The notes: generated by a model not told the origin, from the sequence alone. A DNA stretch of 64,000 nucleotides from CAYFZO01 sp964347615 (GCA_964347615.1 CAYFZO010000010.1:5975-69974); one strand, 5' to 3'. Positions 7,583 to 17,447 are shown, counted from the stretch's first letter. A program made the numbers and translations.

Positions 7583-9906
7583 TGTTGCGCCGCGGCCTGC
7601 TCGCGCTGCTTTTGCTTCTGCCGTATTCCCTATGCGCCGAAGAGTTCGTAATCCGCGACATTCGCGTACAGGGACTTAAGCGCATCACCGCGGGCGCTGT
7701 TTTTTCCGAGCTGCCGGTCACGGTCGGGGATCGCTTCGACGAGTCCATTCCGGCTTCCTTGATCGGCGCTCTGTACCGCACCGGATACTTCGACGACGTC
7801 TCGCTGGAGCGGCGACGCAACGATCTGATTATCACCGTCGTCGAGCGCCCCGGCATCGCGGGGATCACGCTCGCCGGCAACGAAGGCATCCCGGACGAAC
7901 AGCTGACCGAAGGTCTCGCTCAGGCGGGCGTTGCGGTCGGGAGGGTGTTCGACCGCCGCTTGCTCGAACGCCTGACCCAGGAGCTGACCGAGCAATACCA
8001 GGCGCTGGGTAAGTTCGGCGCCCGTATCAACACCGAGATCCGTGAGCTGCCCGACAATCAGGTCAATATAGAGATCCTCATAGACGAAGGGAAGATTTCC
8101 AAGATCAAGGAGTTCAAGATCACCGGCAACCGCAAACTCAGGGACAAGGAGCTGTTCGGGAAGATCGAGTCGGGCACCGCCAGGTGGTATGAGTTCTGGA
8201 GCAGCAAGGACAACTATTCCAGGGTCAAGCTCGCGGGCGACCTGGAAGCCCTGCGCGACGCTTACTTCGACGAAGGCTATCTCGACTTTGCGGTCAAGCA
8301 GACCCGGGTTTCGCTCAGCCCGGACAAGCAGGACATCTACGTGAGCATCGGCGTCGAGGAGGGCGAGCGCTATCGCATCGGCGAGGTCAGCCTGTCCTGC
8401 CGCCTGGACCTGGACCGTGCCGCGCTCAGGCGCAGCGTCATCTTGCGCAAGGGGACGATCTTCTCCCGTGCCGCCGCGGTGCGTTCGAGCGAGGCGATCG
8501 AACTTCAGTTGAAGAACGTCGGGTACGCCGGCGCGAAGGTCAACGTAGTGCCCGACAAGGACGAGGAGAAGCACACGGTGGACGTGGCTTTTCTGGTCGT
8601 TCCCGGGCCCAAGACCTACGTGCGGCGAATCAACTTCCACGGCAACGACGGTACCGATGACGAGGTGTTCCGCCGTGAGCTGCGCCAGCTCGAGGGCGCC
8701 GAGTATTCGGCGGGTAAGATCGAGCTGTCGAAACGGCGTTTGCAGAGACTGCCTTACATCCAGTCGGTGGACGTCAAGGAACAGGCGGTCGAAGGCAAGG
8801 AAGACCAGATCGACGTGGATATCGATCTGGTAGAGACCCGTTCGGGCAATCTCAGTCTCGGTGCCGGCTATTCCGACGCCGACGGGGCGGTGCTTTCGTT
8901 CGGCTTGAGGCAGGATAACTTTCTCGGCACCGGCAACCGGGTCGGATTCACTTTCAACAACAGCGCCGCCAATACGAACTACACCTTTTCATTCTTGGAC
9001 CCTTTCTACACGATCAACGGCGTTAGCCGCTTGTGGAGCCTGTCGTACCGTTCGATAGACAACTCCGAGCGCGACATCAACGACACGAGCACCGACGAGG
9101 GGCTGGTGCGTTTGGGATTCGGCATTCCGATCTCGGAAAACGACACCCTCAACCTCGGCGCGACGTTGCAGGACATCAAGGTGGACCCCGGCAGCAACCT
9201 CGGGACACGGTTGCGGGATTACTACGAGGATCAATGCGGGTGGGTGCAGGAAAGCCCGATCGCCGTCCGCGACATCAACGAGTGCGATTTCCTGAATCTG
9301 ATCGCGACGGTCGGGTTGGATTACGACACCCGGGACCGGGCGCTGTTCACGACCGAGGGCACCAGGATCAGCGGCAACCTGCAATTTTTCATTCCGATTG
9401 ACGGCCTTGCCTACTACAAGGCGGATTATTACCACCGCCACTACGTTTCCCTCGACGAGGACGCCGACTACGTCTTTGCAGGACGCGCCAGGGTGTCGTA
9501 TGCTAGCGAGTACGGGAAGACGGTCGGAGTCCCTCCCTACGATAGGTTTTTCGCGGGCGGCGCAAGCAGTTTGCGCGGGTACCTGAATAATTCCTTAGGT
9601 CCCAGGGACGACAACGACGACCCTCTCGGCGGGGATTTCAGGATGCTGTTCGGCGCCGATTTGTTTTTCCCGAGCGATTTTCTGTATGACAGACAGAGGC
9701 TGCGCATGAGCGCTTTCGTGGATTATGGTAACGTTTTCAGCGAGGTGGAGGACTTTTCGTTGAGCGACATGAAAGGATCTTACGGCCTTCAAGTCCGTTG
9801 GTTGACGGCGGTGGGAGGCATTTCGTTCAACTTCGCTTCGCATTTCAAGGACGAGTCGGGCGACGACACCGAATCGTTCCAATTCGACCTCGGAACCACG
9901 TTTTGA
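7582..9906 (+). CDS. bamA: Outer membrane protein assembly factor BamA
   Basis: Central subunit of the BAM complex, which inserts beta-barrels into the outer membrane. 774 residues. A signal peptide (MLRRGLLALLLLLPYSLCA) is followed by five POTRA repeats to about residue 420 and an Omp85-type barrel. The barrel contains RFFAGGASSLRGY, the conserved substrate-binding-loop motif, and ends in a C-terminal Phe as expected of barrel proteins. It starts on the last base of the rseP stop codon and is followed 8 bp later by its periplasmic helper gene skp. Confidence 0.97.
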   Translation: MLRRGLLALLLLLPYSLCAEEFVIRDIRVQGLKRITAGAVFSELPVTVGDRFDESIPASLIGALYRTGYFDDVSLERRRNDLIITVVERPGIAGITLAGNEGIPDEQLTEGLAQAGVAVGRVFDRRLLERLTQELTEQYQALGKFGARINTEIRELPDNQVNIEILIDEGKISKIKEFKITGNRKLRDKELFGKIESGTARWYEFWSSKDNYSRVKLAGDLEALRDAYFDEGYLDFAVKQTRVSLSPDKQDIYVSIGVEEGERYRIGEVSLSCRLDLDRAALRRSVILRKGTIFSRAAAVRSSEAIELQLKNVGYAGAKVNVVPDKDEEKHTVDVAFLVVPGPKTYVRRINFHGNDGTDDEVFRRELRQLEGAEYSAGKIELSKRRLQRLPYIQSVDVKEQAVEGKEDQIDVDIDLVETRSGNLSLGAGYSDADGAVLSFGLRQDNFLGTGNRVGFTFNNSAANTNYTFSFLDPFYTINGVSRLWSLSYRSIDNSERDINDTSTDEGLVRLGFGIPISENDTLNLGATLQDIKVDPGSNLGTRLRDYYEDQCGWVQESPIAVRDINECDFLNLIATVGLDYDTRDRALFTTEGTRISGNLQFFIPIDGLAYYKADYYHRHYVSLDEDADYVFAGRARVSYASEYGKTVGVPPYDRFFAGGASSLRGYLNNSLGPRDDNDDPLGGDFRMLFGADLFFPSDFLYDRQRLRMSAFVDYGNVFSEVEDFSLSDMKGSYGLQVRWLTAVGGISFNFASHFKDESGDDTESFQFDLGTTF

Positions 9907-9913
9907 CGTTTTC

Positions 9914-10468
9914 ATGCAGCCCTTGATGCACCCATCGATGCACGGCAAGCCGCGAACCGCCTGGTTACGGCTTGCGGTTGCGGCGCTGGCGTCGTGCGCT
10001 TCGGCGTGGGTTGCGGTCGGCGCCGAGGGCGTCGGTGTTGTCAACGTGCCGGCGATCATGGACAAGGCACCGCAAGCCAAGGACGTCCGGGAAAGGCTCG
10101 AGCAGGAGTTTTCCTCGCGGCGCAAGCAACTTCAGGACTGCGGCGAGGAAATAGACGATCTCGACCGGATGTTGCGGCGCGAAGGACGGGAAATGGAAAA
10201 GAGCAGGCGCGACCGCATGATCGACAGGATAAAGAGAAGGCGCAGGGAATGCGGTGATTTCAGGCAGGAATTCGAAGTTGATTTCAACCGGCGCCGCAGC
10301 GAGGAACTCAACGCCCTGCAGAAGCAGATTTCCGAGGTCATCAAGGAAATCGCCGAAAGGCGAAAGATCGAGCTGATCTTTCAGCACGGGCCGATCATCT
10401 ACGCCGACGAGAAAGTGAATCTGACCGACGAGGTTCTCGACGCGCTCACGCGCAAATACGACAGGTGA
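9914..10468 (+). CDS. skp: OmpH/Skp-family periplasmic chaperone
   Basis: Periplasmic holdase that carries unfolded outer-membrane proteins to BAM. 184 residues with an N-terminal signal sequence (hydrophobic LRLAVAALASCASAWVAVGA), a short beta motif GVGVVNVPAIMDKAPQAK, and a long charged coiled-coil region (about residues 60-150) that forms the tentacles. The first 15 residues, with repeated Met-His, suggest that a later start is possible. Position between bamA and lpxD is the classical one. Confidence 0.9.
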   Translation: MQPLMHPSMHGKPRTAWLRLAVAALASCASAWVAVGAEGVGVVNVPAIMDKAPQAKDVRERLEQEFSSRRKQLQDCGEEIDDLDRMLRREGREMEKSRRDRMIDRIKRRRRECGDFRQEFEVDFNRRRSEELNALQKQISEVIKEIAERRKIELIFQHGPIIYADEKVNLTDEVLDALTRKYDR

Positions 10469-10472
10469 CGGC

Positions 10473-11513
10473 ATGGCGTACAGGCTGGAGGATCTGGCCG
10501 AACAGACCGGGACAAAGCTGATCGGCGATTCAAGCGTCCGCATCGAGGGCATCGGCAGTCTCGACAAGGCGACTTCGGGTCAGATCACTTTCCTCACCGA
10601 CCGGCGCTACCGCGCCCGGCTCGAACGCACCCGCGCTTCCGCCGTGCTGTTGCGCAGCGACGACAAGGATTTCTGCAAATTGCCGATGTTGGTCGGCGAC
10701 AACCCGTATCTCGCTTTTGCGGTTTTGTCCCAGCTGTTTTGGCGCAGGCCGTCTCCTCAACCGGGCGTGCATCCCTCGGCGGTCGTCGCCGCCGACGCTC
10801 GACTCGGGGAAGGGGTCGTCGTCGGCCCCGGCGCGGTGGTCGCCGCCGGCGTCAGGATCGGCGCCGGCTGCGTCATCGGGGCCAACTGCAACGTTGGCGA
10901 AGCTTGCACGCTGGGCGAGAACTGCCGCTTGTCGGCCAACGTGACGCTTGAGCACGACGTGCATCTGGGCGACGAGGTCTTGATTCATCCCGGCGTGGTC
11001 GTCGGCGCCGACGGGTTCGGCTTCGCCGAGGACCGAGGCGCCTGGGTCAAGATCCTTCAGCACGGGCGGGTCGTCATCGGCGACCGCGTCGAGATCGGCG
11101 CCAACACGACGATCGACCGCGGCGCGATAGACGACACCGTCATCGAGGAAGGCGTTAAGATAGACAACCAGGTTCAGATTGCGCACAACGTCCGTATCGG
11201 TGCGCACACGGCGATTGCCGGCTGCACCGGCATCGCGGGCAGCACCACGATCGGTCGCTATTGCCGTATCGGCGGCGCCGCGGGCATCGGCGACCACATA
11301 ACGATATGCGATAAGGTGACGATCGCCGGCATGGCCTCGGTCAACGCTTCGATACGCGAACCCGGGTTTTACGCTTCGAGTCCGCCGCTTGAACCGTATC
11401 GTGATTGGCTCAAGAACAGCGCGCGGTTCAAACGCCTCGATTCGGTCGCCAAGCGCCTGCGGCGTCTTGAACAAGCGGCGATAATAAGGAGAAAGGACGG
11501 CAAACGATCATGA
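10473..11513 (+). CDS. lpxD: UDP-3-O-(3-hydroxyacyl)glucosamine N-acyltransferase
   Basis: Third step of lipid A synthesis: N-acylation of UDP-3-O-acyl-glucosamine from acyl-ACP. 346 residues. An N-terminal uridine-binding domain (about 1-100, with TFLTDRRYRARL) precedes a left-handed beta-helix of hexapeptide repeats (about 105-320). The active-site His region is QIAHNVRIGAHTAIAGCTGIAG. The ATG at 10473 lies 4 bp after skp. The 3' end overlaps fabZ by 4 bp. Confidence 0.97.
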   Translation: MAYRLEDLAEQTGTKLIGDSSVRIEGIGSLDKATSGQITFLTDRRYRARLERTRASAVLLRSDDKDFCKLPMLVGDNPYLAFAVLSQLFWRRPSPQPGVHPSAVVAADARLGEGVVVGPGAVVAAGVRIGAGCVIGANCNVGEACTLGENCRLSANVTLEHDVHLGDEVLIHPGVVVGADGFGFAEDRGAWVKILQHGRVVIGDRVEIGANTTIDRGAIDDTVIEEGVKIDNQVQIAHNVRIGAHTAIAGCTGIAGSTTIGRYCRIGGAAGIGDHITICDKVTIAGMASVNASIREPGFYASSPPLEPYRDWLKNSARFKRLDSVAKRLRRLEQAAIIRRKDGKRS

Positions 11514-11944
11514 GCGATAAAAAAGCAGAGCTGCTGGCACGTCTGCCGCATCGTTACCCGATGCGGCTGGTGGACGAGGTGCTCGAGCTGCGTTCCGACT
11601 ACATCAAGGCGCTCAAGAACGTCACCCCCGAGGAACCGTTTTTTCCGGGGCATTTCCCGGGCATGCCGATCATGCCCGGGGTGTTGATCGTCGAGGCGCT
11701 GGCGCAAGCCTCGATCGTGCTGGCGATGAACCTGGCCGACCTGAGCGGCAGGGACGGGCTGTATCTGCTGGTCGGCGTCGACAAGGCGCGTTTCAAGCGC
11801 CAGGTGCTGCCCGGCGACCGGCTGATACTCGAGTCGAGGTGCGGACGAATCAAGGGTGATTACTGCACTTTCGAGACCACGGCGAGCGTCGACGGCGAAA
11901 CCGCGGCGACCGCGCAACTGAAGAGCATGTTTAAGGAGAACTGA
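11510..11944 (+). CDS. fabZ: 3-hydroxyacyl-[acyl-carrier-protein] dehydratase FabZ
   Basis: Hot-dog-fold dehydratase of fatty acid elongation, competing with LpxA/LpxD for 3-hydroxyacyl-ACP. 144 residues. LPHRYPMRLVDEV is the N-terminal motif. The active-site stretch FFPGHFPGMPIMPGVLIVEA has the catalytic His and the following Glu. It is encoded between lpxD and lpxA, as is usual in gammaproteobacteria, and overlaps lpxD by 4 bp. Confidence 0.97.
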   Translation: MSDKKAELLARLPHRYPMRLVDEVLELRSDYIKALKNVTPEEPFFPGHFPGMPIMPGVLIVEALAQASIVLAMNLADLSGRDGLYLLVGVDKARFKRQVLPGDRLILESRCGRIKGDYCTFETTASVDGETAATAQLKSMFKEN

Positions 11945-11953
11945 CTTCCGACG

Positions 11954-12778
11954 ATGAGTTCCTCCGCTGGACAGTTGCCCGCCAGCGATAAAGCGGTTCA
12001 CGAGACCGCCGTGATCGACCCTTCGGTGCGTCTGGGCGAGGGCGTGTCGGTCGGGCCTTACAGCATCATCGGCGCCGACGTCGAGATCGGCGACGCTACC
12101 CGAATCGGCCCCCACGTGGTGATTCGCGGGCGAACCCGGATCGGGCGCAACAACCGCGTCTATCAATTCGTCTCGCTCGGCGACGAACCGCAGGACAAGA
12201 AATACGGAGGCGAATCCAGCGAACTCATCATCGGCGACGGCAACACCATTCGCGAATACTGCACCATCAACCGGGGTACCGTCGACGGCGGCGGCAAGAC
12301 CGTCATCGGAGACCGAAACTGGATCATGGCCTACGTGCACGTCGCCCACGATTGCATCGTCGGCAACCGCACCGTCTTCGTCAACGGTGCGGCGATTGCC
12401 GGGCACGTCGAGGTTCACGACGACGCGACCTTGAGCGCTTTCGCCCTGGTCCATCAATTCTGCCGCGTCGGACGTTACGCGTTCGTCGCTCCGACGACCG
12501 TGCTGACCAAGGATCTGACGCCTTTCACCCTCGCCTCCGGGAGCACCGGAAGCCGGGCCAGGACCTATTCGCTGAACGAGGAGGGCTTGAGGCGCCGGGG
12601 GTTCAACGCCGACCTGGTCGAAGCCCTGCGCTACTGCTACCGCCGACGGGTCAGGGGCGTCCCCCCGGACAAGGACGACGAGGGCGACAAGGTCGCCGAG
12701 TTGGCGAAGCGCTATCCGGAAGTCGAGGAGTTCATCCGCTTCATCGACAACCCCAGCAGGCGCGGCATCCTGCGCTGA
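11954..12778 (+). CDS. lpxA: UDP-N-acetylglucosamine O-acyltransferase
   Basis: First step of lipid A synthesis, cytoplasmic. 274 residues: a left-handed beta-helix of hexapeptide repeats (about 15-190) and a C-terminal helical domain. Diagnostic segments are RTRIGRNNRVYQF, IREYCTINRGTVDGGGKT and YVHVAHDCIVGN, which carries the catalytic His. lpxB does not follow here; the next gene is separated by about 215 bp with its own promoter-like sequence, so the cluster ends with lpxA. Confidence 0.96.
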   Translation: MSSSAGQLPASDKAVHETAVIDPSVRLGEGVSVGPYSIIGADVEIGDATRIGPHVVIRGRTRIGRNNRVYQFVSLGDEPQDKKYGGESSELIIGDGNTIREYCTINRGTVDGGGKTVIGDRNWIMAYVHVAHDCIVGNRTVFVNGAAIAGHVEVHDDATLSAFALVHQFCRVGRYAFVAPTTVLTKDLTPFTLASGSTGSRARTYSLNEEGLRRRGFNADLVEALRYCYRRRVRGVPPDKDDEGDKVAELAKRYPEVEEFIRFIDNPSRRGILR

Positions 12779-12944
12779 ACCCGTCGCGCCGGCCGCGCGG
12801 CAATCGTTCGTTCCGACGCTGCGTGGATTGCCGGTGAAGCGTCGAGCCGGACGGGTGCAGCGATTGCGATTTCGGCGTCGAAACCGACGTCGAAACCCAT
12901 GGTGAAACCCGCGTCAAAACCTGGGGCACGGGCGCGGTTGGCTG

Positions 12945-12950
12945 TATAAT
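12945..12950 (+). promoter_or_regulatory. Putative -10 element upstream of the DUF2065-hisZ-purA genes
   Basis: A perfect TATAAT preceded by TG lies 44 bp before the DUF2065 start, in the only spacer of the first 15 kb longer than 200 bp. No clear -35 hexamer is at the expected distance. The upstream 100 bp holds loosely repeated GTCGAAACC-like motifs. I infer a vegetative promoter for DUF2065, hisZ and purA. Confidence 0.5.
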
Positions 12951-12993
12951 CGCGTCTTTAACCTCGTAAAATCGGCAGCAGGCCGCCGCGGCG

Positions 12994-13188
12994 ATGAGTA
13001 TCCAATGGTCGGACTTGTTAACGGCACTCGGGTTATTGCTGGTGCTGGAGGGCATCATGCCTTTCTTGAATCCGGCGGCGGTACGCAGCCTCGCCCGCAA
13101 ACTTGAATCGATCAGCGACACGGAACTGAGGTGGGGGGGGTTGCTGTTGATGCTCGTCGGCGTCGCGGTGTTGTTTCTCGCCCGCTGA
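12994..13188 (+). CDS. DUF2065 (YjeT-like) small inner-membrane protein
   Basis: A 64-residue protein with two hydrophobic segments (LLTALGLLLVLEGIMPFL and LLLMLVGVAVLFLAR) and a basic loop with a conserved-looking Arg/Pro pattern. This matches the DUF2065/YjeT family, found beside hflC, hisZ and purA in many gammaproteobacteria. Its function is not known. Eight consecutive G residues (13133-13140) in the coding sequence could be a slippage site or a sequencing-error risk. The first ATG of the frame is used. Confidence 0.8.
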   Translation: MSIQWSDLLTALGLLLVLEGIMPFLNPAAVRSLARKLESISDTELRWGGLLLMLVGVAVLFLAR

Positions 13189-13216
13189 ACCCGCCGCTTT
13201 TTCACCCCTTTTCATC

Positions 13217-14401
13217 ATGAGCGAAGACAAACGTTGGTTGTTGCCGGTCGGCATCGAGGAAGCCCTGCCGCCGGTCGCCGCGAACGTCGAGCGCCTGCGC
13301 CGCCGCGTGCTCGATCTGTTCTCGTCGTGGGGATACGACCTCGTCACCCCGCCGTTGATAGAGTATCTTGAATCGCTTCTGATCACCGGCGATGAATCGC
13401 TTGCCTTGCAGACGATGAAGCTGGTCGACCAGCTGAACGGGCGCATGATGGGCGTGCGCGCGGACATGACGCCGCAAGTCGCGCGCATAGACGCGCATAC
13501 CCTGACCGGGCGACCGATCAACCGTCTGTGTTACGCCGGCACGATCCTGAAAGCGCGTCTCGACCGGGTTCAGGGTACGCGCGCGCCGTTGCAGTTCGGC
13601 GCCGAAATCTACGGCGACGCGGGCGCCGAAAGCGACGTCGAGATCATCCGCCTGATGCTTGCGTCGCTTGAGGCCGTCGGCGTGCGCGACGTTTACATCG
13701 ACCTCGGACACGTCGGTATCTGTTCGGCGCTGGCCGCCGCCGCCGGGTTCGACGAAAGCCAGGAGAAAGCGTTTTCCGCGTTGCTGAACAGCAAGGCCGC
13801 GCACGAGATGCAGGATTATCTCGACGCGCAGGGCGTCTCCGGCGAGACCCGAACCAAGCTTCTGGCCTTGCCCGGGCTCAACGGCAGCCCGGAGGTGCTG
13901 GCGCGGGCGCGCGAGCTGTTCGGCGACGTCGCCGGCGTCGGCAAGGCGCTCGACGAATTGGCGGTGATTTCCTCCCGCCTGACCGCGGCGGGTATCGAAC
14001 CGCATTACGATCTTGCTGAGCTGCGCGGCTACCATTACAAGACCGGCGTGGTGTTCGCGGCGTTCACGCCGGGCTTCGGTCAGGAGATTGCGCGCGGCGG
14101 ACGCTACGACGGCATCGGCAAGGTGTTCGGTCGCTCACGCCCCGCGGTCGGATTCAGCGGCGACCTGAGGCTGCTCGCCGAGATCGTTGTCGAAAGCACC
14201 GCCGCCGCGAAACGGGGGATTTTCGCGCCCCGACCGGAGTCCGAAGAAGCCGCGGGCGGTTTGAACGACGCGATCTTCGAGTTGCGTGCCGCGGGTGAAC
14301 GGGTGGTGCAACGGCTCAGCGAGCGCGACGAGCCGACGAGCCTCGGCTGCGACCGGCACCTGGTTCTGGAGAACGACCGCTGGGTCGTGAAGGAGCTGTA
14401 G
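13217..14401 (+). CDS. hisZ: ATP phosphoribosyltransferase regulatory subunit HisZ
   Basis: HisRS-like paralogue that forms a complex with short-form HisG and makes it active and histidine-sensitive. 394 residues. It has the class II synthetase-like start KRWLLPVGIEEALPP, motif-2-like MMGVRADMTPQVARIDAHT, and LAELRGYHYKTGVVFAAF with RGGRYDGIG. It lacks the C-terminal anticodon-binding domain of a true HisRS. Placement between DUF2065 and purA is the known gammaproteobacterial arrangement. Confidence 0.94.
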   Translation: MSEDKRWLLPVGIEEALPPVAANVERLRRRVLDLFSSWGYDLVTPPLIEYLESLLITGDESLALQTMKLVDQLNGRMMGVRADMTPQVARIDAHTLTGRPINRLCYAGTILKARLDRVQGTRAPLQFGAEIYGDAGAESDVEIIRLMLASLEAVGVRDVYIDLGHVGICSALAAAAGFDESQEKAFSALLNSKAAHEMQDYLDAQGVSGETRTKLLALPGLNGSPEVLARARELFGDVAGVGKALDELAVISSRLTAAGIEPHYDLAELRGYHYKTGVVFAAFTPGFGQEIARGGRYDGIGKVFGRSRPAVGFSGDLRLLAEIVVESTAAAKRGIFAPRPESEEAAGGLNDAIFELRAAGERVVQRLSERDEPTSLGCDRHLVLENDRWVVKEL

Positions 14402-14404
14402 GCG

Positions 14405-15709
14405 ATGGCCGGAACTTTGGTGCTGGGGTTGCAGTGGGGCGACGAAGGCAAGGGCAAGGTGGTCGACTATCTCGCGCAACGCGCGGCGGCGGTGGTGCGT
14501 TTTCAAGGCGGACACAACGCCGGACACACGATCATCGTCGACGGGGAGAAGATCGTTCTGCATCTGATTCCGTCGGGCATTCTCCACGGCGGCAGCGATT
14601 GCCTGATCGGCAACGGAGTCGTGGTGTCGCCGACGCATCTGCGCGAGGAACTCGATATGCTCGAAGCGCGCAAGGTCAAAGCGCACCGGCGCTTGAGCGT
14701 TTCCCGGAACTGCCCGCTGCTGTTCAGTTGCCACCGGCGCATCGACCTGGCGCGGGAGGAAGCGATGAAGGGCAAGGCGATCGGCACCACCGGTCGCGGT
14801 ATCGGCCCCGCCTACGAAGACAAGATCGCCCGCCGTGCGCTGCGCCTGTCCGAGCTGTTCGACGAGCGGCTTTTCGCCGAACGGCTGGAGGCCTTGTTCG
14901 CCTACCACAACTTCGCCCTCGAAAATTATTACCACGCCGAACCCGCGGACTTCCGCACCGAACTCGACGGCATCCTGAGCTGGCGCGACGCGTTGCTCGG
15001 GATGGCCGCCGACGTGTCCGCCAAGCTCGCCGAGCTGAGAAGCCGGGACGCCGAGGTCTTGTTCGAGGGCGCACAAGGGACGATGCTCGACAACGATCAC
15101 GGCACCTATCCTTATGTGACCTCTTCGAACACCTCGATCGGCGGGGCGGTCACCGGCGCTGGCGTACCGCCGTCGCACTTCGACCGTGTGCTCGGCGTCG
15201 TCAAGGCCTATACCACCCGCGTCGGCAACGGCCCGTTCCCCACCGAACTAGACGACAAGACCGGCGAGCACCTTGCCGAGCAAGGCAACGAATTCGGTGC
15301 GACGACCAGCCGGGGACGACGCTGCGGCTGGTTCGACGCGCCTGCGGTGCGCAAGGCGATCGCAATCAACGGCGTTGACAGCTTGTGCGTGACCAAACTC
15401 GACGTGCTCGACGGCCTCGAGACCCTGCGCGTGTGCACCGGCTATCGCGATGCCTCGGGCGATGCCTCGGGGGATGCCCCGGGGGAGGGAAGCGCGGTCG
15501 GCGAGCCCGAATACGAGGAGATGCCGGGGTGGGCGGGTGCCGCGACCGCGGGCGTGACCGACTACGCGCAATTGCCGCAAGCGGCGCGGGACTACGTCGA
15601 ACGTATCGAGGCATTGGTCGGCGTGCAGGTGAACATGATCTCGACCAGCCCCGACAGGAACGGCAATATCTTCAGGGGGCGCGTCGGCGCGGCGTTGGCG
15701 GGGCAGTGA
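14405..15709 (+). CDS. purA: Adenylosuccinate synthetase
   Basis: GTP-dependent ligase joining IMP and aspartate, the first step from IMP to AMP. 434 residues. GTP-site GDEGKGKVVDYL, GGHNAGHTI with the catalytic His, and TTGRGIGPAYEDK are all intact. Near residues 348-365, between CTGYR and the EYEEMPGW segment, there is an extra stretch, DASGDASGDAPGEGSA, coded by a 12-bp tandem repeat; most PurA proteins have a shorter loop here. It begins 4 bp after hisZ. The insertion is probably a surface loop. Confidence 0.96.
   Translation: MAGTLVLGLQWGDEGKGKVVDYLAQRAAAVVRFQGGHNAGHTIIVDGEKIVLHLIPSGILHGGSDCLIGNGVVVSPTHLREELDMLEARKVKAHRRLSVSRNCPLLFSCHRRIDLAREEAMKGKAIGTTGRGIGPAYEDKIARRALRLSELFDERLFAERLEALFAYHNFALENYYHAEPADFRTELDGILSWRDALLGMAADVSAKLAELRSRDAEVLFEGAQGTMLDNDHGTYPYVTSSNTSIGGAVTGAGVPPSHFDRVLGVVKAYTTRVGNGPFPTELDDKTGEHLAEQGNEFGATTSRGRRCGWFDAPAVRKAIAINGVDSLCVTKLDVLDGLETLRVCTGYRDASGDASGDAPGEGSAVGEPEYEEMPGWAGAATAGVTDYAQLPQAARDYVERIEALVGVQVNMISTSPDRNGNIFRGRVGAALAGQ
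15449..15484 (+). repeat. 12-bp in-frame tandem repeat inside purA (3 units)
   Basis: Three units of GATGCC(T/C)CGGG(C/G) encode DASG-DASG-DAPG in a surface-loop position of PurA. The unit is a multiple of three, so changes in copy number would not shift the frame. Confidence 0.85.
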
Positions 15710-15863
15710 CGCGAACTTGCCCGGCAGCCCGGCGAACGCCGTCCGTTCCCTCGACCGGCATATACCGCACCCGGCGTCTGCGTGGTTAAATGAATGCCCC
15801 GCTGAACCCGGTCTGCCCGGCTCCGAATCGGGAATCATAATCAACAACAAGGAACCCTTTGTC

Positions 15864-16916
15864 GTGAGACTCTTGAAGACAAGCGCCTGCCTGTCGTTGC
15901 TTTTCGTCGCGGTCTGCACCGCGCACGCAGGCATGAAGATGAGCATGAAACCCGACGACCGTGCACCTGCCGGCGTGATGGGCGAGCACACCCACAAGCA
16001 AGGTAAGTGGATGCTGTCTTACACCTACGGGCGCATGGAGATGGACGGCAACCGCGACGGCGACGACGACGTTTCCGTCGCCGAGGTGCACAGGGACTAC
16101 ATGGTTGCGCCGCTTGAGATGTACATGGAGATGCAGATGCTCGGCGCGATGTACGGCGTGTCGGACAAGCTGACGGTGATGGCGATGGTGCCCTACGTTC
16201 GCAAGTCGATGAAGCACGTCCGTCGGGACGGTCTCCGTTTCACGACCAGAACCTCCGGCCTCGGCGACGTCAAACTCACCGGGCTGTACACCTTGTTCAG
16301 CTCCGGGATGGACCGCGATATTCATCGCGTTCGCCACCAAGCGTCGTTGCAATTCGGCTTCAGCCTGCCGACCGGCAGCATAGACGAACGCGACAACACC
16401 CCGCTCGGTCGTTCGCAACTGCCTTATCCGATGCAGCTGGGTTCGGGCACTTTCGACCCGATTCTGGGCGCCACCTATACCAGCAAGTTCAGCGACTGGT
16501 CGTGGGGCGCGCAGGCCAGAGGTGTGTTCCGCGTCGAGGACAACGACGAAGGCTACCGTCTCGGCAACGAATACGACGTGACCGCGTGGGCAGCGAGAAG
16601 ACTCGGCGACAGAGTCAGCGCCTCGTTCCGTCTCGCGGGCAAGACCTGGGGCGACGTGCACGGCGAGGACGACAGGGTGAGGAAAACCGTCATGCCGCAA
16701 GGTACGCCGATACCGCTCGTGCCGACCGCCGACACCCGGCTCCGCGGCGGCGAGCGCGTGGACGCCGCGGTGGGGCTGAACTTTTACCAGACCGCCGGGG
16801 CGTTTAAGGGGCACCGCCTGGAATTCGAATTCGCGGCGCCGATTCATCAGGACCTCGACGGACCGCAGCTTGAAACCGACTACCGCTTCAACGTCCGTTG
16901 GGCAAAAATGCTTTGA
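15864..16916 (+). CDS. Putative outer-membrane beta-barrel protein (transporter-like), secreted
   Basis: About 350 residues if started at GTG 15864, which follows AAGGAA by 9 bp and puts a signal peptide (LLKTSACLSLLFVAVCTAHA) at the N-terminus. The mature start is rich in Met and His (GMKMSMKP). The rest has alternating beta-strand patterns typical of outer-membrane proteins of the MetA-pathway/phenol-degradation transporter type (for example QFGFSLPTGSI, GLGDVKLTGLY). It ends in Leu rather than Phe or Trp. It resembles proteins often found near copper or metal genes, but the substrate is unknown. It lies between purA and the defence island. Confidence 0.6.
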   Translation: MRLLKTSACLSLLFVAVCTAHAGMKMSMKPDDRAPAGVMGEHTHKQGKWMLSYTYGRMEMDGNRDGDDDVSVAEVHRDYMVAPLEMYMEMQMLGAMYGVSDKLTVMAMVPYVRKSMKHVRRDGLRFTTRTSGLGDVKLTGLYTLFSSGMDRDIHRVRHQASLQFGFSLPTGSIDERDNTPLGRSQLPYPMQLGSGTFDPILGATYTSKFSDWSWGAQARGVFRVEDNDEGYRLGNEYDVTAWAARRLGDRVSASFRLAGKTWGDVHGEDDRVRKTVMPQGTPIPLVPTADTRLRGGERVDAAVGLNFYQTAGAFKGHRLEFEFAAPIHQDLDGPQLETDYRFNVRWAKML

Positions 16917-17447
16917 AATCGACCTGAGCGTGCCCGCCGCGGTGGTCGTGCCGCGGTGATCATGCTCGGGCTTTCCGAGGCTGTTTTCGACGCTCTTTTT
17001 GACGTTGGGCGCCGGTCACAAGCAACGACCGACGTCCCGCTTTTTCGCGTTGGTCAAGTTCAAGCGAGTTGAGATTGAGCGCATGATTTCGGCTTTGGAC
17101 GTGAGGATTTGGCCGTATTAATGGACCAATGGTTGGATTTAAGGGATGAGCGGTAACCGGTTGTTGACAAGGAATAGAGGGGCAGTAACTATTTGTTATC
17201 ATTGTTTTGTCTTTTTGGGGGAGGCAACCCAGCCTGAACAGTCAAAGGAGCATCAACCCTAAGTGGCATGATTCTTGGCAATGCGCTTACTGAGGCGGAT
17301 GAACCCGCAACGCAGGCGAAGAAGATTATTAAAAGCACTTCTGCTAAAGACAAGGCAATGAAAATTGAACGTCCTTGAACCGAAAGTTGTTTGCCGGCTC
17401 GACACAGCTGGCGATGAAACTCGCTGCTTGAGCCGCTTAACGTTTTT

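Noticed and set aside
17164..17192. Main promoter of the effector operon at the TTGACA hexamer
   Set aside because: No acceptable -10 lies 15-19 bp downstream, and it would leave a 340-bp leader.
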